Below the pieces are notes generated by a model that was not told the origin of the DNA, did not search any database, and saw only the letters and a list, made by a program, of their open reading frames with translations. Of a stretch of 64,000 nucleotides of DNA, positions 46,788-58,179 are shown piece by piece (the stretch's first letter is position 1; every line of letters begins with the position of its first letter). Both the position numbers and the translations under genes were made by a program. Origin of the DNA: Micromussa lordhowensis (taxonomy: Eukaryota > Cnidaria > Anthozoa > Scleractinia > Lobophylliidae); contig OZ026604.1 of the NCBI GenBank assembly GCA_964020085.1, positions 24,893,427 through 24,957,426 on the forward strand. Direction: 5' to 3'.

Positions 46788-48331
46788 AAATTTGACATAG
46801 CTCGGCTTCACGGGCACTTTAAGAGGCGCGGTTTGCAGCAAAATGTTCTGCTAGGTTAGCACTTGAAGGAAATGTTAGTTAGGACATGATGACATTGGCG
46901 CCAGGGTGTTTTTTCTGGCCTTCTTTTTGCAGTAGTTTGCCCTGGTCCCAACTTGGCAGAATTTCAGAAAACGCGCGCTGGGGGTCCCCTTGGCAAATTT
47001 GACATAGCTCGGCTTCACGGGCACTTTAAGAGGCGCAGTTTGCAGCAAAATGTTTTGCTAGGTTGGCACTTGAAGGAAATCCTAGTTAGGACATGATGGC
47101 ATTGGCGCCAGGGTGTTTTTTCTGGCCTTCTTTTTGCAGTAGTTTGCCCTGGTCCCAACTTTGCAGAATTTCAGAAAACGCGCGCTGGGGGTCCCCTTGG
47201 CAAATTTGACATAGCTCGGCTTCACGGGCACTTTAAGAGGCGCGGTTTGCAGCAAAATGTTCTGCTAGGTTGGCACTTTAAGGAAATTCTGGTTAAGACA
47301 TGATGGCATTGGCGCCAGGGTGTTTTTTGTGGCCTTATTTTTGCAGTTGTTTGCCCTGGTCCCAACTTTGCAGAATTTCAGAAAACGCGCGCTGGGGGTC
47401 CCCTTGGCAAATTTGACATAGCTCGGCTTCACGTGCACTTTAAGAGGCGCGGTTTGCAGCAAAATTTTCTGCTAGGTTGGTACTTTAAGGAAATTGTAGT
47501 TAGCACATGATGGCATTGGTGCCAGGGTGTTTTTTCTGGCCTTATTTTTGTAGTAGTTTGCCCTGGTCCCAACTTTGCAGAATTTCAGAAAACGCGCGCT
47601 GGGGGTCCCCTTGGCAAATTTGACATAGCTCGGCTTCACGGGCACTTTAAGAGGCGCGGTTTGCAGCAAAATGTTCTGCTAGGTTAGCACTTGAAGGAAA
47701 TGTTAGTTAGGACATGATGACATTGGCGCCAGGGTGTTTTTTCTGGCCTTCTTTTTGCAGTAGTTTGCCCTGGTCCCAACTTGGCAGAATTTCAGAAAAC
47801 GCGCGCTGGGGGTCCCCTTGGCAAATTTGACATAGCTCGGCTTCACGGGCACTTTAAGAGGCGCAGTTTGCAGCAAAATGTTTTGCTAGGTTGGCACTTG
47901 AAGGAAATTCTAGTTAGGACATGATGGCATTGGCGCCAGGGTGTTTTTTCTGGCCTTCTTTTTGCAGTAGTTTGCCCTGGTCCCAACTTTGCAGAATTTC
48001 AGAAAACGCGCGCTGGGGGTCCCCTTGGCAAATTTGACATAGCTCGGCTTCACGGGCACTTTAAGAGGCGCGGTTTGCAGCAAAATGTTCTGCTAGGTTG
48101 GCACTTTAAGGAAATTCTGGTTAGGACATGATGGCATTGGCGCCAGGGTGTTTTTTGTGGCCTTATTTTTGCAGTAGTTTGCCCTGGTCCCAACTTTGCA
48201 GAATTTCAGAAAACGCGCGCTGGGGGTCCCCTTGGCAAATTTGACATAGCTCGGCTTCACGTGCACTTTAAGAGGCGCGGTTTGCAGCAAAATGTTGTGC
48301 TTGGTTGGTACTTTAAGGAAATTGTAGTTAG
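46676..48331 (+). repeat. 4-mer duplication, two copies (828 bp each)
   Basis: The markers GTTAGCACATGATGGCATTGG with TTTTTGTAG, AACTTGGCAG, GCGCAGTTTGC with TTTTGCT, TTCTGGTTA with TTTTTTGTGG, and CACGTGCAC with GGTTGGTAC occur at 46,676-47,503 and 47,504-48,331. The second copy leads straight into the 12-mer, whose first monomers share the CACGTGCAC and GGTTGGTAC markers. Confidence 0.88.
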
Positions 48332-50653
48332 CACATGATGGCATTGGTGCCAGGGTGTTTTTTCTGGCCTTATTTTTGTAGTAGTTTGCCCTGGTCCCAA
48401 CTTTGCAGAATTTCAGAAAACGCGCGCTGGGGGTCCCCTTGGCAAATTTGACATAGCTCGGCTTCACGGGCACTTTAAGAGGCGCGGTTTGCAGCAAAAT
48501 GTTTTGCTAGGTTGGCACCTCAAGGAAATCCTAGTTAGGACATAATGACATTGGCGCCAGGGTGTTTTTTCTGGCCTTCTTTTTGCAGTAGTTTGCCCTG
48601 GTCCCAACTTCGCAGAATTTCAGAAAACGCGCGCTGGGGGTCCCCTTGGCAAATTTGACATAGCTCGGCTTCACGGGCACTTTAAGAGGCGCGGTTTGCA
48701 GCAAAATGTTTTGCTAGGTTGGCACTTTAAGGAAATCTTAGTTAGGACATGATGGCATTGGCGCCAGGGTGTTTTTTCTGGCCTTCTTTTTGCAGTAGTT
48801 TGCCCTGGTCCCAACTTTGCAGAATTTCAGAAAACGCGCGCTGGGGGTCCCCTTGGTAAATTTGTCATAGCTCGGTTTCACGGGCACTTTAAGAGGCGCG
48901 CTTTGCAGCAAAATGTTCTGCTAGGTTGGCACTTTAAGGAAATGCTAGTTAGGACATGATGGCATTGGCGCCAGGGTGTTTTTTCTGGCCTTCTTTTTGC
49001 AGTAGTTTGCCCTGGTCCCAACTTTGCAGAATTTCAGAAAACGCGCGCTGGGGGTCCCCTTGGCAAATTTGGCATAGCTCGGCTTCACAGGCACTTTAAG
49101 AGGCGCAGTTTGCAGCAAAATGTTCTGCTAGGTTGGCACTTGAAGAAAATGCTAGTTAAAACATGATGGCATTGGCGCCAGGGTGTTTTTTCTGGCCTTC
49201 TTTTTGCAGTAGTTTGCCCTGGTCCCAACTTTGCAGAATTTCAGAAAACGCGCGCTGGGGGTCCCCTTGGCAAATTTGACATAGCTCGGCTTCACGGGCA
49301 CTTTAAGAGGCGCGGTTTGCAGCAAAATGTTCTGCTAGGTTGGCACTTCAAGGAAATTGTAGTTAGCACATGATGGCATTGGTGCCAGGGTGTTTTTTCT
49401 GGCCTTATTTTTGTAGTAGTTTGCCCTGGTCCCAACTTTGCAGAATTTCAGAAAACGCGCGCTGGGGGTCCCCTTGGCAAATTTGACATAGCTCGGCTTC
49501 ACGGGCACTTTAAGAGGCGCGGTTTGCAGCAAAATCTTTTGCTAGGTTGGCACTTTAAGGAAATCCTAGTTAGGACATGATGGCATTGGCGCCAGGGTGT
49601 TTTTTCTGGCCTTCCTTTTGCAGTAGTTTGCCCTGGTCCCAACTTTGCAGAATTTCAGAAAACGCGCGCTGGGGGTCCCCTTGGCAAATTTGACATAGCT
49701 CGGCTTCACGGGCACTTTAAGAGGCGCGGTTTGCAGCAAAATGTTCTGCTAGGTTGGCACTTTAAGGAAATTCTAGTTACGACATGATGGCATTGGCGCC
49801 AGGGTGTTTTTTGTGGCCTTATTTTTGCAGTAGTTTGCCCTGGTCCCAACTTTGCAGAATTTCAGAAAACGCGCGCTGGGGGTCCCCTTGGAAAATTTGA
49901 CATAGCTCGGCTTCACGGGCACTTTAAGAGGCGCGGTTTGCAGCAAAATGTTGTGCTAGGTTGGCACTTTAAGGAAATTGTAGTTAGCACATGATGGCAT
50001 TGGTGCCAGGGTGTTTTTTTTGGCCTCATTTTTGTAGTAGTTTGCCCTGGTCCCAACTTTGCAGAATTTCAGAAAACGCGCGCTGGGGGTCCCCTTGGCA
50101 AATTTGACATAGCTCGGCTTCACGGGCACTTTAAGAGGCGCGGTTTGCAGCAAAATGTTCTGCTAGGTTGGCACTTTAAGGAAATCGTAGTTAGGACATG
50201 ATGACATTGGCGCCAGGGTGTTTTTTCTGGCCTTCTTTTTGCAGTAGTTTGCCCTGGTCCCAACTTGGCAGAATTTCAGAAAACGCGCGCTGGGGGTCCC
50301 CTTGGCAAATTTGACATAGCTCGGCTTCACGGGCACTTTAAGAGGCGCGGTTTGCAGCAAAATGTTTTGCTAGGTTGGCACTTTAAGGAAATCGTAGTTA
50401 GGACATGATGGCATTGGCGCCAGGGTGTTTTTTCTTGCCTTCTTTTTTCAGTAGTTTGCCGTGGTCCCAACTTTGCAGAATTTCAGAAAACGCGCGCTGG
50501 GGGTCCCCTTGGCAAATTTGACATAGCTCGGTTTCACGGGCACTTTAAGAGGCGCACTTTGCAGCAAAATGTTTTGCTAGGTTGGCACTTTAAGGAAATG
50601 CAAGTTAGGACATGATGGCATTGGCGCCAGGGTGTTTTTTCTGGCCTTCTTTT
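48170..50653 (+). repeat. 12-mer HOR, unit 1 (2,484 bp)
   Basis: The period is exactly 2,484 bp (12 x 207). Markers in order: CACGTGCAC, GGTTGGTAC with GTTAGCAC, AACTTCGCAG, CCTTGGTAAATT with CGGTTTCAC/GCGCGCTTTG, GGCATAGC with CACAGGC/GCGCAGTTTG, GTTAAAACATG, TTTTTGTAG with GGTGCCAGGG, CCTTGGAAAATT, AACTTGGCAG, TTTTTTCAG with GCCGTGG, and GCGCACTTTG with TGCAAGTTAGG. Unit 1 has private bases (GACATAATGAC at 48,540, TTTGTCATAG at 48,862, TTCTTGCC at 50,433) that the later units lack. Confidence 0.93.
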
Positions 50654-53137
50654 TGCAGTAGTTTGCCCTGGTCCCAACTTTGCAGAATTTCAGAAAACGC
50701 GCGCTGGGGGTCCCCTTGGCAAATTTGACATAGCTCGGCTTCACGTGCACTTTAAGAGGCGCGGTTTGCAGCAAAATGTTCTGCTAGGTTGGTACTTTAA
50801 GGAAATTGTAGTTAGCACATGATGGCATTGGTGCCAGGGTGTTTTTTCTGGCCTTATTTTTGTAGTAGTTTGCCCTGGTCCCAACTTTGCAGAATTTCAG
50901 AAAACGCGCGCTGGGGGTCCCCTTGGCAAATTTGACATAGCTCGGCTTCACGGGCATTTTAAGAGGCGCGGTTTGCAGCAAAATGTTTTGCTAGGTTGGC
51001 ACTTCAAGGAAATCCTAGTTAGGACATGATGACATTGGCGCCAGGGTGTTTTTTCTGGCCTTCTTTTTGCAGTAGTTTGCCCTGGTCCCAACTTCGCAGA
51101 ATTTCAGAAAACGCGCGCTGGGGGTCCCCTTGGCAAATTTGACATAGCTCGGCTTCACGGGCACTTTAAGAGGCGCGGTTTGCAGCAAAATGTTTTGCCA
51201 GGTTGGCACTTTAAGGAAATCTTAGTTAGGACATGATGGCATTGGCGCCAGGGTGTTTTTTCTGGCCTTCTTTTTGCAGTAGTTTGCCCTGGTCCCAACT
51301 TTGCAGAATTTCAGAAAACGCGCGCTGGGGGTCCCCTTGGTAAATTTGACATAGCTCGGTTTCACGGGCACTTTAAGAGGCGCGCTTTGCAGCAAAATGT
51401 TTTGCTAGGTTGGCACTTTAAGGAAATGCTAGTTAGGACATGATGGCATTGGCGCCAGGGTGTTTTTTCTGGCCTTCTTTTTGCAGTAGTTTGCCCTGGT
51501 CCCAACTTTGCAGAATTTCAGAAAACGCGCGCTGGGGGTCCCCTTGGCAAATTTGGCATAGCTCGGCTTCACAGGCACTTTAAGAGGCGCAGTTTGCAGC
51601 AAAATGTTCTGCTAGGTTGGCACTTGAAGATAATGCTAGTTAAAACATGATGGCATTGGCGCCAGGGTGTTTTTTCTGGCCTTCTTTTTGCAGTAGTTTG
51701 CCCTGGTCCCAACTTTGCAGAATTTCAGAAAACGCGCGCTGGGGGTCCCCTTGGCAAATTTGACATAGCTCGGCTTCACGGGCACTTTAAGAGGCGCGGT
51801 TTGCAGCAAAATGTTCTGCTAGGTTGGCACTTCAAGGAAATTGTAGTTAGCACATGATGGCATTGGTGCCAGGGTGTTTTTTCTGGCCTTATTTTTGTAG
51901 TAGTTTGCCCTGGTCCCAACTTTGCAGAATTTCAGAAAACGCGCGCTGGGGGTCCCCTTGGCAAATTTGACATAGCTCGGCTTCACGGGCACTTTAAGAG
52001 GCGCGGTTTGCAGCAAAATGTTTTGCTAGGTTGGCACTTTAAGGAAATCCTAGTTAGGACATGATGGCATTGGCGCCAGGGTGTTTTTTCTGGCCTTCTT
52101 TTTGCAGTAGTTTGCCCTGGTCCCAACTTTGCAGAATTTCAGAAAACGCGCGCTGGGGGTCCCCTTGGCAAATTTGACATAGCTCGGCTTCACGGGCACT
52201 TTAAGAGGCGCGGTTTGCAGCAAAATGTTCTGCTAGGTTGGCACTTTAAGGAAATTGTAGTTACGACATGATGGCATTGGCGCCAGGGTGTTTTTTGTGG
52301 CCTTATTTTTGCAGTAGTTTGCCCTGGTCCCAACTTTGCAGAATTTCAGAAAACGCGCGCTGGGGGTCCCCTTGGAAAATTTGACATAGCTCGGCTTCAC
52401 GGGCACTTTAAGAGGCGCGGTTTGCAGCAAAATGTTGTGCTAGGTTGGCACTTTAAGGAAATTGTAGTTAGCACATGATGGCATTGGTGCCAGGGTGTTT
52501 TTTTTGGCCTTATTTTTGTAGTAGTTTGCCCTGGTCCCAACTTTGCAGAATTTCAGAAAACGCGCGCTGGGGGTCCCCTTGGCAAATTTGACATAGCTCG
52601 GCTTCACGGGCACTTTAAGAGGCGCGGTTTGCAGCAAAATGTTCTGCTAGGTTGGCAATTTAAGGAAATCGTAGTTAGGACATGATGACATTGGCGCCAG
52701 GGTGTTTTTTCTGGCCTTCTTTTTGCAGTAGTTTGCCCTGGTCCCAACTTGGCAGAATTTCAGAAAACGCGCGCTGGGGGTCCCCTTGGCAAATTTGACA
52801 TAGCTCGGCTTCACGGGCACTTTAAGAGGCGCGGTTTGCAGCAAAATGTTTTGCTAGGTTGGCACTTTAAGGAAATCGTAGTTAGGACATGATGGCATTG
52901 GCGCCAGGGTGTTTTTTCTGGCCTTCTTTTTTCAGTAGTTTGCCGTGGTCCCAACTTTGCAGAATTTCAGAAAACGCGCGCTGGGGGTCCCCTTGGCAAA
53001 TTTGACATAGCTCGGTTTCACGGGCACTTTAAGAGGCGCACTTTGCAGCAAAATGTTTTGCTAGGTTGGCACTTTAAGGAAATGCAAGTTAGGACATGAT
53101 GGCATTGGCGCCAGGGTGTTTTTTCTGGCCTTCTTTT
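50654..53137 (+). repeat. 12-mer HOR, unit 2 (2,484 bp)
   Basis: It carries all twelve marker monomers at +2,484 from unit 1. It introduces GGCAATTTAAGG (52,654), which unit 3 shares (55,138) but units 1 and 4 lack, and TTGCCAGG (51,195), which units 3 and 4 keep. Confidence 0.94.
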
Positions 53138-55621
53138 TGCAGTAGTTTGCCCTGGTCCCAACTTTGCAGAATTTCAGAAAACGCGCGCTGGGGGTCCCCT
53201 TGGCAAATTTGACATAGCTCGGCTTCACGTGCACTTTAAGAGGCGCGGTTTGCAGCAAAATGTTCTGCTAGGTTGGTACTTTAAGGAAATTGTAGTTAGC
53301 ACATGATGGCATTGGTGCCAGGGTGTTTTTTTTGGCCTTATTTTTGTAGTAGTTTGCCCTGGTCCCAACTTTGCAGAATTTCAGAAAACGCGCGCTGGGG
53401 GTCCCCTTGGCAAATTTGACATAGCTCGGCTTCACGGGCACTTTAAGAGGCGCGGTTTGCAGCAAAATGTTTTGCTAGGTTGGCACTTCAAGGAAATCCT
53501 AGTTAGGACATGATGACATTGGCGCCAGGGTGTTTTTTCTGGCCTTCTTTTTGCAGTAGTTTGCCCTGGTCCCAACTTCGCAGAATTTCAGAAAACGCGC
53601 GCTGGGGGTCCCCTTGGCAAATTTGACATAGCTCGGCTTCACGGGCACTTTAAGAGGCGCGGTTTGCAGCAAAATGTTTTGCCAGGTTGGCACTTTAAGG
53701 AAATCTTAGTTAGGACATGATGGCATTGGCGCCAGGGTGTTTTTTCTGGCCTTCTTTTTGCAGTAGTTTGCCCTGGTCCCAACTTTGCAGAATTTCAGAA
53801 AACGCGCGCTGGGGGTCCCCTTGGTAAATTTGACATAGCTCGGTTTCACGGGCACTTTAAGAGGCGCGCTTTGCAGCAAAATGTTCTGCTAGGTTGGCAC
53901 TTTAAGGAAATGCTAGTTAGGACATGATGGCATTGGCGCCAGGGTGTTTTTTCTGGCCTTCTTTTTGCAGTAGTTTGCCCTGGTCCCAACTTTGCAGAAT
54001 TTCAGAAAACGCGCGCTGGGGGTCCCCTTGGCAAATTTCGCATAGCTCGGCTTCACAGGCACTTTAAGAGGCGCAGTTTGCAGCAAAATGTTCTGCTAGG
54101 TTGGCACTTGAAGAAAATGCTTGTTAAAACATGATGGCATTGGCGCCAGGGTGTTTTTTCTGGCCTTCTTTTTGCAGTAGTTTGCCCTGGTCCCAACTTT
54201 GCAGAATTTCAGAAAACGCGCGCTGGGGGTCCCCTTGGCAAATTTGACATAGCTCGGCTTCACGGGCACTTTAAGAGGCGCGGTTTGCAGCAAAATGTTC
54301 TGCTAGGTTGACACTTCAAGGAAATTGTAGTTAGCACATGATGGCATTGGTGCCAGGGTGTTTTTTCTGGCCTTATTTTTGTAGTAGTTTGCCCTGGTCC
54401 CAACTTTGCAGAATTTCAGAAAACGCGCGCTGGGGGTCCCCTTGGCAAATTTGACATAGCTCGGCTTCACGGGCACTTTAAGAGGCGCGGTTTGCAGCAA
54501 AATGTTTTGCTAGGTTGGCACTTTAAGGAAATCCTAGTTAGGACATGATGGCATTGGCGCCAGGGTGTTTTTTCTGGCCTTCTTTTTGCAGTAGTTTGCC
54601 CTGGTCCCAACTTTGCAGAATTTCAGAAAACGCGCGCTGGGGGTCCCCTTGGCAAATTTGACATAGCTCGGCTTCACGGGCACTTTAAGAGGCGCGGTTT
54701 GCAGCAAAATGTTCTGCTAGGTTGGCACTTTAAGGAAATTGTAGTTACGACATGATGGCATTGGCGCCAGGGTGTATTTTGTGGCCTTATTTTTGCAGTA
54801 GTTTGCCCTGGTCCCAACTTTGCAGAATTTCAGAAAACGCGCGCTGGGGGTCCCCTTGGAAAATTTGACATAGCTCGGCTTCACGGGCACTTTAAGAGGC
54901 GCGGTTTGCAGCAAAATGTTGTGCTAGGTTGGCACTTTAAGGAAATTGTAGTTAGCACATGATGGCATTGGTGCCAGGGTGTTTTTTTTGGCCTTATTTT
55001 TGTAGTAGTTTGCCCTGGTCCCAACTTTGCAGAATTTCAGAAAACGCGCGCTGGGGGTCCCCTTGGCAAATTTGACATAGCTCGGCTTCACGGGCACTTT
55101 AAGAGGCGCGGTTTGCAGCAAAATGTTCTGCTAGGTTGGCAATTTAAGGAAATCGTAGTTAGGACATGATGACATTGGCGCCAGGGTGTTTTTTCTGGCC
55201 TTCTTTTTGCAGTAGTTTGCCCTGGTCCCAACTTGGCAGAATTTCAGAAAACGCGCGCTGGGGGTCCCCTTGGCAAATTTGACATAGCTCGGCTTCACGG
55301 GCACTTTAAGAGGCGCGGTTTGCAGCAAAATGTTTTGCTAGGTTGGCACTTTAAGGAAATCGTAGTTAGGACATGATGGCATTGGCGCCAGGGTGTTTTT
55401 TCTGGCCTTCTTTTTTCAGTAGTTTGCCGTGGTCCCAACTTTGCAGAATTTCAGAAAACGCGCGCTGGGGGTCCCCTTGGCAAATTTGACATAGCTCGGT
55501 TTCACGGGCACTTTAAGAGGCGCACTTTGCAGCAAAATGTTTTGCTAGGTTGGCACTTTAAGGAAATGCAAGTTAGGACATGATGGCATTGGCGCCAGGG
55601 TGTTTTTTCTGGCCTTCTTTT
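53138..55621 (+). repeat. 12-mer HOR, unit 3 (2,484 bp)
   Basis: It carries all twelve marker monomers. AATTTCGCATAG (54,035) and ATGCTTGTTAAAAC (54,117) are derived states shared only with unit 4 (56,519 and 56,601). A private change is GGTGTATTTTG near 54,772. Confidence 0.94.
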
Positions 55622-58179
55622 TGCAGTAGTTTGCCCTGGTCCCAACTTTGCAGAATTTCAGAAAACGCGCGCTGGGGGTCCCCTTGGCAAATTTGACATA
55701 GCTCGGCTTCACGTGCACTTTAAGAGGCGCGGTTTGCAGCAAAATGTTCTGCTAGGTTGGTACTTTAAGGAAATTGTAGTTAGCACATGATGGCATTGGT
55801 GCCAGGGTGTTTTTTCTGGCCTTATTTTTGTAGTAGTTTGCCCTGGTCCCAACTTTGCAGAATTTCAGAAAACGCGCGCTGGGGGTCCCCTTGGCAAATT
55901 TGACATAGCTCGGCTTCACGGGCACTTTAAGAGGCGCGGTTTGCAGCAAAATGTTTTGCTAGGTTGGCACTTCAAGGAAATCCTAGTTAGGACATGATGA
56001 CATTGGCGCCAGGGTGTTTTTTCTGGCCTTCTTTTTGCAGTAGTTTGCCCTGGTCCCAACTTCGCAGAATTTCAGAAAACGCGCGCTGGGGGTCCCCTTG
56101 GCAAATTTGACATAGCTCGGCTTCACGGGCACTTTAAGAGGCGCGGTTTGCAGCAAAATGTTTTGCCAGGTTGGCACTTTAAGGAAATCTTAGTTAGGAC
56201 ATGATGGCATTGGCGCCAGGGTGTTTTTTCTGGCCTTCTTTTTGCAGTAGTTTGCCCTGGTCCCAACTTTGCAGAATTTCAGAAAACGCGCGCTGGGGGT
56301 CCCCTTGGTAAATTTGACATAGCTCGGTTTCACGGGCACTTTAAGAGGCGCGCTTTGCAGCAAAATGTTCTGCTAGGTTGGCACTTTAAGGAAATGCTAG
56401 TTAGGACATGATGGCATTGGCGCCAGGGTGTTTTTTCTGGCCTTCTTTTTGCAGTAGTTTGCCCTGGTCCCAACTTTGCAGAATTTCAGAAAACGCGCGC
56501 TGGGGGTCCCCTTGGCAAATTTCGCATAGCTCGGCTTCACAGGCACTTTAAGAGGCGCAGTTTGCAGCAAAATGTTCTGCTAGGTTGGCACTTGAAGAAA
56601 ATGCTTGTTAAAACATGATGGCATTGGCGCCAGGGTGTTTTTTCTGGCCTTCTTTTTGCAGTAGTTTGCCCTGGTCCCAACTTTGCAGAATTTCAGAAAA
56701 CGCGCGCTGGGGGTCCCCTTGGCAAATTTGACATAGCTCGGCTTCACGGGCACTTTAAGAGGCGCGGTTTGCAGCAAAATGTTCTGCTAGGTTGGCACTT
56801 CAAGGAAATTGTAGTTAGCACATGATGGCATTGGTGCCAGGGTGTTTTTTCTGGCCTTATTTTTGTAGTAGTTTGCCCTGGTCCCAACTTTGCAGAATTT
56901 CAGAAAACGCGCGCTGGGGGTCCCCTTGGCAAATTTGACATAGCTCGGCTTCACGGGCACTTTAAGAGGCGCGGTTTGCAGCAAAATGTTTTGCTAGGTT
57001 GGCACTTTAAGGAAATCCTAGTTAGGACATGATGGCATTGGCGCCAGGGTGTTTTTTCTGGCCTTCTTTTTGCAGTAGTTTGCCCTGGTCCCAACTTTGC
57101 AGAATTTCAGAAAACGCGCGCTGGGGGTCCCCTTGGCAAATTTGACATAGCTCGGCTTCACGGGCACTTTAAGAGGCGCGGTTTGCAGCAAAATGTTTTG
57201 CTAGGTTGGCACTTTAAGGAAATTCTAGTTACGACATGATGGCATTGGCGCCAGGGTGTTTTTTGTGGCCTTATTTTTGCAGTAGTTTGCCCTGGTCCCA
57301 ACTTTGCAGAATTTCAGAAAACGCGCGCTGGGGGTCCCCTTGGAAAATTTGACATAGCTCGGCTTCACGGGCACTTTAAGAGGCGCGGTTTGCAGCAAAA
57401 TGTTGTGCTAGGTTGGCACTTTAAGGAAATTGTAGTTAGCACATGATGGCATTGGTGCCAGGGTGTTTTTTTTGGCCTTATTTTTGTAGTAGTTTGCCCT
57501 GGTCCCAACTTTGCAGAATTTCAGAAAACGCGCGCTGGGGGTCCCCTTGGCAAATTTGACATAGCTCGGCTTCACGGGCACTTTAAGAGGCGCGGTTTGC
57601 AGCAAAATGTTCTGCTAGGTTGGCACTTTAAGGAAATCGTAGTTAGGACATGATGACATTGGCGCCAGGGTGTTTTTTCTGGCCTTCTTTTTGCAGTAGT
57701 TTGCCCTGGTCCCAACTTGGCAGAATTTCAGAAAACGCGCGCTGGGGGTCCCCTTGGCAAATTTGACATAGCTCGGCTTCACGGGCACTTTAAGAGGCGC
57801 GGTTTGCAGCAAAATGTTTTGCTAGGTTGGCACTTTAAGGAAATCGTAGTTAGGACATGATGGCATTGGCGCCAGGGTGTTTTTTCTGGCCTTCTTTTTT
57901 CAGTAGTTTGCCGTGGTCCCAACTTTGCAGAATTTCAGAAAACGCGCGCTGGGGGTCCCCTTGGCAAATTTGACATAGCTCGGTTTCACGGGCACTTTAA
58001 GAGGCGCACTTTGCAGCAAAATGTTTTGCTAGGTTGGCACTTTAAGGAAATGCAAGTTAGGACATGATGGCATTGGCGCCAGGGTGTTTTTTCTGGCCTT
58101 CTTTTTGCAGTAGTTTGCCCTGGTCCCAACTTTGCAGAATTTCAGAAAACGCGCGCTGGGGGTCCCCTTGGCAAATTTG
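55622..58179 (+). repeat. 12-mer HOR, unit 4, ending in a hybrid junction
   Basis: It repeats the unit to about 58,179. There, instead of the expected TTTGACATAG ... CACGTGCAC, the sequence continues as TTTGGCATAG ... CACAGGCAC ... GCGCAGTTTG, which belongs to a monomer four positions further on in the HOR. The monomer at 58,029-58,226 is therefore a hybrid made by an in-register exchange or deletion. Confidence 0.92.
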
